DNA of 64,000 nucleotides from DASPKT01 sp035626475 (GTDB lineage: Bacteria > Pseudomonadota > Alphaproteobacteria > Azospirillales > Azospirillaceae): assembly GCA_035626475.1 (NCBI GenBank), contig DASPNP010000032.1, positions 120,789 through 184,788 on the forward strand. The letters are read 5' to 3'. A model generated the notes under the pieces. The model was not told the origin of the DNA. It was given only the letters and a program-made list of their open reading frames with translations, and did not search any database. Shown here in pieces: positions 60,837-64,000 of the stretch. Position 1 is the first letter of the stretch, and the number at the start of each line of letters is the position of its first letter. The position numbers were made by a program, and so were the translations under genes.

Positions 60837-61556
60837 ATGACCGACGGCACCATGGGCGACGACAGCCAGCAGCAGCGGCGCATCCTCTACGGGCGCCGAC
60901 GCGGGCGGCCCCTGCGCAAGCAGCGCAGCGGCCTGCTGGAGGAGCTGCTGCCCCGCCTGCAGCTGGACCCGCCGGCCGAGGGCGGCCGCTTCGATTTGGG
61001 CACGCTGTTCGGGCAGCCCATGCGGGACGTCTGGTTCGAGGTCGGCTTCGGCGGCGGCGAGCATCTGGCCTGGCAGGCCGCGCGCAACCCCGACGTGGGC
61101 CTGATCGGCTGCGAGCCCTTCATCAACGGCGTCGCCAGCGCGCTGCAGCACATCGAGGCGCAGGGGCTCCGGAACATCCGCATCGCCCCCGACGACGCCC
61201 GGCCGATCCTGGACGCACTGCCCGACGCCTCGGTCGGCCGCGCCTTCGTGCTGTTCCCCGATCCCTGGCCCAAGCTGCGCCACGCCCGCCGCCGCTTCAT
61301 CGGGCCGGACAACCTGCCGACGCTCGCCCGCGTGCTGAAGGATGGGGCCGAGCTGCGCCTCGCCACCGACGACATGGTGCTGTGCCGCTGGATGCTGGAG
61401 CACACCTGGCGCCATCCCGACTTCGAATGGCTGGCCCAGGGCCCCGAGGATTGGCGCTCCCGCCCGGACGACTGGCCGCAGACCCGCTACGAGGCCAAGC
61501 GCATCACCGGCCACGCGCCGGTCTTCCTGCGCTTCCGCCGGCGGCCGCGCGCCTAG
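60837..61556 (+). CDS. trmB: tRNA (guanine-46-N7) methyltransferase
   Basis: A 239-residue SAM-dependent enzyme that makes m7G46 in the variable loop of tRNA. The SAM site is VWFEVGFGGGEHLAWQAARN and the catalytic region FVLFPDPWPKLRHARRRFI. ATG 60837 is 21 bases past the metK terminator. The stop overlaps that of the convergent hypothetical gene in a shared CTAG. Confidence 0.95.
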   Translation: MTDGTMGDDSQQQRRILYGRRRGRPLRKQRSGLLEELLPRLQLDPPAEGGRFDLGTLFGQPMRDVWFEVGFGGGEHLAWQAARNPDVGLIGCEPFINGVASALQHIEAQGLRNIRIAPDDARPILDALPDASVGRAFVLFPDPWPKLRHARRRFIGPDNLPTLARVLKDGAELRLATDDMVLCRWMLEHTWRHPDFEWLAQGPEDWRSRPDDWPQTRYEAKRITGHAPVFLRFRRRPRA

Positions 61557-62170
61557 CGCGACGCCTTAGGCCGCACGAACTTCAGCGCGGTGGAGGCCGC
61601 CGACACGGCGCAAATCTTGGTGTCCACCAGTCCCGCTCCGCGCCCGGCCTCGAAGACCCGCTCCTGCGGCACCGGGCTGCCCTTGCCCTTGGGATGGACG
61701 ATCCACAGCCCGCCCGCCGGCGCCAGCGCCGCCGCGATCCCGGGCACCGCGTCCAGCTCGCCGGGCGATGCCGCCGTCAGCACGGCCCAGTCCACGCCCG
61801 GCGACGGCGCGGCGGCCGGGGCCGCCGCGAGCCCGGCCCTGGACAGCTCCTCCAGCAGGACGGGGTCCGGCGCGGCGCCCAGCAGCTCGATGCGCTGGCC
61901 CGGCCTGAAGCCCAGCTTGTCGACCAGCGTCCGGGGATTGCGGATGCGATCGGCCCAGTCCTGCGCCTTGGTCCCCAGATCCAGCGCCGCCGTGCCCGCC
62001 GCGAGCGTCAGCGACAGCCGCCCGTTGGTCGCCACGGCGGCGCGGATGTCGGCCAGCATGAGCTTCAGCCGGAAGTCGCCGCGGAACAGGATATGGTCGC
62101 CCTCCAGCCAGGCCCGGCCGTCGGAGGAGCGTCCCTCCCAATGGCAGACCGCCGCGCTTTCCTGACCCAT
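61553..62170 (-). CDS. DUF3052-like hypothetical protein
   Basis: A 205-residue soluble protein, not firmly recognised. The first half has DHILFRGDFRLKLMLADIRA and GRLSLTLAAGTAALDLGTKA, a compact strand-rich module that resembles an iron-sulfur or DNA-protein-interaction accessory seen in other genomes, but no motif decides this. The second half contains LGFRPGQRIELLGAAP and LWIVHPKGKGSPVPQERVFE, a repeated pattern known from DUF3052-type proteins. ATG 62170 is chosen. It converges on trmB with a 4-bp overlap. The function is unknown. Confidence 0.65.
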   Translation of the reverse strand: MGQESAAVCHWEGRSSDGRAWLEGDHILFRGDFRLKLMLADIRAAVATNGRLSLTLAAGTAALDLGTKAQDWADRIRNPRTLVDKLGFRPGQRIELLGAAPDPVLLEELSRAGLAAAPAAAPSPGVDWAVLTAASPGELDAVPGIAAALAPAGGLWIVHPKGKGSPVPQERVFEAGRGAGLVDTKICAVSAASTALKFVRPKASR

Positions 62171-62297
62171 GGCCCCACCTTCCGACCCGTCTCCCGCGCC
62201 GCCAGTCTGCGGCCCGGCGCCCGGCCGGACAAGGGCGCGACCCAGTCCCCTTCGGCCTAGGCGCGGCCACCCGTGGCCGTACCGGTTACGAAATCCT

Positions 62298-62326
62298 TTG
62301 CGCGGCTGGCCCAACGACTATATAAG
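62298..62326 (+). promoter_or_regulatory. Sigma-70-type promoter before the rimP leader
   Basis: TTGCGC (62298-62303), a 17-base spacer and TATAAG (62321-62326), within TATATAAG. It predicts a start near 62333. Confidence 0.65.
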
Positions 62327-62332
62327 ACGCCC

Positions 62333-62419
62333 AGAGCAATCCACATAACGAGCCCGCCACTCCCTATCGGGTGTGCGGTGGGGTCGGCTTGCGGGTGGGC
62401 CTTTGGCCCGCCTTTTTTT
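62333..62419 (+). ncRNA. Short leader/small RNA ending in an intrinsic terminator
   Basis: The predicted ~87-nt transcript holds an imperfect hairpin (CCCGCCACTCCC with GGGTGTGCGGTGGGG, 62353-62382) and then a terminator. There is no open frame of note in it. It could be an attenuator leader for rimP-nusA or a free small RNA. NusA affects termination and antitermination, so feedback on its own operon is plausible. Confidence 0.55.
62394..62419 (+). terminator. Intrinsic terminator upstream of rimP
   Basis: GGTGGGCC (62394-62401) pairs with GGCCCGCC (62405-62412) across a TTT loop, followed by seven Ts (62413-62419). It is one of the clearest intrinsic terminators in the window, and lies 102 bases before rimP in the same direction. 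Confidence 0.9.
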
Positions 62420-62521
62420 ATTCCTGAAGGTCCGCCGGTCTCCGGCACTGAATCGCTCGCGGCCTGTTCCACAGGGCCCGGGGCGGCTTCGGAGCGGAGG
62501 CGGCGGCGGACGGGGTCTCGC

Positions 62522-63043
62522 ATGGACGCGGTTGAACGGATCGAAGGCATCATCACCCCCACCGTCGAAGGCATGGGGTACGAACTGGTGCGCGTGCTGA
62601 TCACCGGCGGCGCCCGGCCGACCCTGCAGATCATGGCCGAGCGCCAGGACGGCGCCGGCATGACGGTGGACGACTGCGCCGAGATCAGCCGGGCCGTGTC
62701 GGCCCTGCTCGACGTCGAGGACCCGATCGCCGGCGCCTACACGCTGGAGGTCAGCTCCCCCGGCATCGACCGGCCGCTGACCCGGCTGAAGGATTTCTCG
62801 ACCTACGCCGGCTACGACGCCAGGGTCGAGGCCAACGCCATGATCGACGGCCGCCGCCGCTTCACCGGCGTGCTGCGCGGCGTCGAGGGCGAGGATGTGC
62901 TGATCGAGACGACCGAGGGGACGGCCCGCATCCCCTTCGGCCTGGTGATGCGGGCCAAGCTGGTGCTGACGGACGCGCTGCTGCGCTCCGCCGCCCGGGC
63001 CCAGGGCGTGGATATGGAGGACGGCGCCGGCGGCAACGCCTGA
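62522..63043 (+). CDS. rimP: Ribosome maturation factor RimP
   Basis: A 173-residue protein needed for 30S subunit assembly. The N-terminal ferredoxin-like domain has IEGIITPTVEGMGYELVRVL and the conserved block YTLEVSSPGIDRPLTRLKDF. The C-terminal SH3-like domain has RRFTGVLRGVEGEDVLIET and the tail with IPFGLVMRAKLVLTD. ATG 62522 is the start; the frame is open upstream through the leader but not conserved. nusA follows after 86 bases. Confidence 0.95.
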   Translation: MDAVERIEGIITPTVEGMGYELVRVLITGGARPTLQIMAERQDGAGMTVDDCAEISRAVSALLDVEDPIAGAYTLEVSSPGIDRPLTRLKDFSTYAGYDARVEANAMIDGRRRFTGVLRGVEGEDVLIETTEGTARIPFGLVMRAKLVLTDALLRSAARAQGVDMEDGAGGNA

Positions 63044-63129
63044 GCCGGTTTTTACGACACCAACGGTCCGGGTCCCGGCGTCGCGACGACGCCCGGGGGC
63101 AGGACGGATAAAGAGTAGGGTTCGCTTCT

Positions 63130-64000
63130 ATGGAACTGCTGCAAGTAGCCGACGCCGTTGCCCGCGAGAAGAACATCGATCGCGAGCATGTGCTCGAGGC
63201 GATGGAAGAGGCGATCAAGAAGGCCGGCCGCTCCAAGTACGGCCATGAGCACGACATCCGCGCGCGCATCGACCGCAAGTCGGGCGACATCCAGCTGATG
63301 CGCTACATGGAGGTCGTGGAGACGATCGAGAACGAGGCGACCCAGGTCACCCTCGCCCAGGCGCAGCGCAAGAACCCGAACGCCAAGCTCGGCGACTTCC
63401 TGGTCGACCCGCTGCCGCCGATCGATTTCGGCCGCATCGCCGCCCAGACCGCCAAGCAGGTCATCGTGCAGAAGGTCCGCGAGGCCGAGCGCGAGCGCCA
63501 GTTCGACGAGTACAAGGACCGCGTCGGCGACATCGTCAACGGCCTGGTCAAGCGCGTCGAGTACGGCAACGTCACCGTCGACCTGGGCCGCGCCGAGGCG
63601 GTGCTGCGCCGCGACGAGAGCCTGCCGCGCGAGCATTTCAAGACCGGCGACCGCGTCCGCGCCTTCATCTACGACGTGCGCCGCGAGCCGCGCGGCCCGC
63701 AGATTTTCCTGTCGCGCACCCATCCGCAATTCACCTCCAAGCTGTTCGCCCAGGAAGTGCCTGAAATTTACGACGGCATCGTCGAGATCAAAGCGGTGGC
63801 CCGCGATCCCGGCTCACGCGCCAAGATCGCGGTTATCTCGCGCGATTCATCGGTCGATCCGGTCGGCGCCTGCGTCGGCATGCGCGGCTCGCGCGTGCAG
63901 GCCGTGGTGAACGAGCTTCAGGGCGAGAAGATCGACATTATCCCGTGGTCGCAGGACATCGCGACCTTCGTGGTCAATGCGCTGGCACCCGCCGAAGTCT
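63130..64000 (+). CDS. nusA: Transcription termination/antitermination factor NusA (3' end outside window)
   Basis: The first 290 codons of NusA. The N-terminal polymerase-binding domain is LLQVADAVAREKNIDREHVL and EAMEEAIKKAGRSKYG. The S1 domain follows, GDIVNGLVKRVEYGNVTVDL, and then the KH1 domain with IKAVARDPGSRAKIAVISRD and GACVGMRGSRVQAVVNELQG before the window ends. ATG 63130 gives the standard MELLQVADAVAREK start. Downstream genes, usually infB and rbfA, are not in view. Confidence 0.97.
   Translation, partial: MELLQVADAVAREKNIDREHVLEAMEEAIKKAGRSKYGHEHDIRARIDRKSGDIQLMRYMEVVETIENEATQVTLAQAQRKNPNAKLGDFLVDPLPPIDFGRIAAQTAKQVIVQKVREAERERQFDEYKDRVGDIVNGLVKRVEYGNVTVDLGRAEAVLRRDESLPREHFKTGDRVRAFIYDVRREPRGPQIFLSRTHPQFTSKLFAQEVPEIYDGIVEIKAVARDPGSRAKIAVISRDSSVDPVGACVGMRGSRVQAVVNELQGEKIDIIPWSQDIATFVVNALAPAEV

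Larger units (their letters stand above)
62171..62521. other. 351-bp gap upstream of rimP
   Basis: It contains a promoter-leader-terminator unit at 62298-62419 on the plus strand, and 100 further bases up to the rimP start without a recognisable element. On the minus strand, it must hold the promoter of the hypothetical gene. Confidence 0.7.

Overview
The window is a high-GC chromosomal segment of an alphaproteobacterium. The gene content (MucR, phasin, OlsB/OlsA ornithine-lipid genes, a SAM-II riboswitch before metZ, MetK/NusA order, HemE-linked origin) points to a free-living member of the Rhodospirillales/Azospirillales. That placement is inference from gene order and composition. No rRNA, tRNA, CRISPR array, prophage or insertion sequence was seen. 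Almost everything is core chromosome, densely packed, with many 1-14 bp gene overlaps. Long open frames on the opposite strand are shadows caused by the high GC.

Region 1 (1-4.6 kb): the end of leuS, then lptE and holA in an overlapping operon, an orphan DRE-TIM (HMG-CoA lyase/isopropylmalate synthase-like) enzyme and a DUF559 protein. Region 2 (4.1-11.7 kb, minus strand): the origin-proximal cluster mnmE, mnmG, sugE, rsmG, parA, parB, with three identical 16-bp parS palindromes. A 2Fe-2S ferredoxin and a DUF6489 protein lie at its upstream end. Region 3 (11.8-17.1 kb): a DUF255 thioredoxin-like protein, a beta-lactamase-fold hydrolase, dienelactone hydrolase and quinone oxidoreductase.

Region 4 (17.1-25.4 kb): dnaQ-coaE-aroE-maf-ppsR run leftward, and hemE-hemH-hemJ-rho run rightward. 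The 437-bp gap between ppsR and hemE carries DnaA boxes, a 13-bp inverted repeat of one of them and an A/T-rich flank. It is the probable chromosomal origin, 10-14 kb from the parS sites. Region 5 (25.4-32.3 kb): a membrane class III nucleotide cyclase, two envelope lipoproteins (DUF4398 and OmpA-like) and a phosphorelay of a NarL-type regulator, a kinase-domain-less HisKA protein and a hybrid kinase.

Region 6 (32.3-50.2 kb): secB; metZ with its SAM-II riboswitch; a phasin behind a palindromic operator; glnD, murJ, trpS and pcp; a TSUP permease/TIGR02186/universal-stress operon; a second class III cyclase; an NfuA-type protein; a candidate structured RNA; a glucosaminidase, a GNAT enzyme, a VanX-like dipeptidase; tsaB and rimI. 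Region 7 (50.2-64 kb): a TusA-like protein divergent from mucR, olsB-olsA, the miaB-phoH-ybeY-corC-lnt run, an XRE regulator, metK, trmB, a convergent hypothetical gene, and rimP-nusA. The rimP-nusA operon follows a short promoter-leader-terminator unit. NusA is cut by the window end.

A roughly 150-bp imperfect palindromic element occurs five times in intergenic gaps, and several smaller palindromes mark gene ends. The most interesting items are the origin/parS domain, the dispersed element, the two candidate RNAs (46.5 kb and 62.3 kb), the metZ riboswitch expression platform and the HisKA-only protein.
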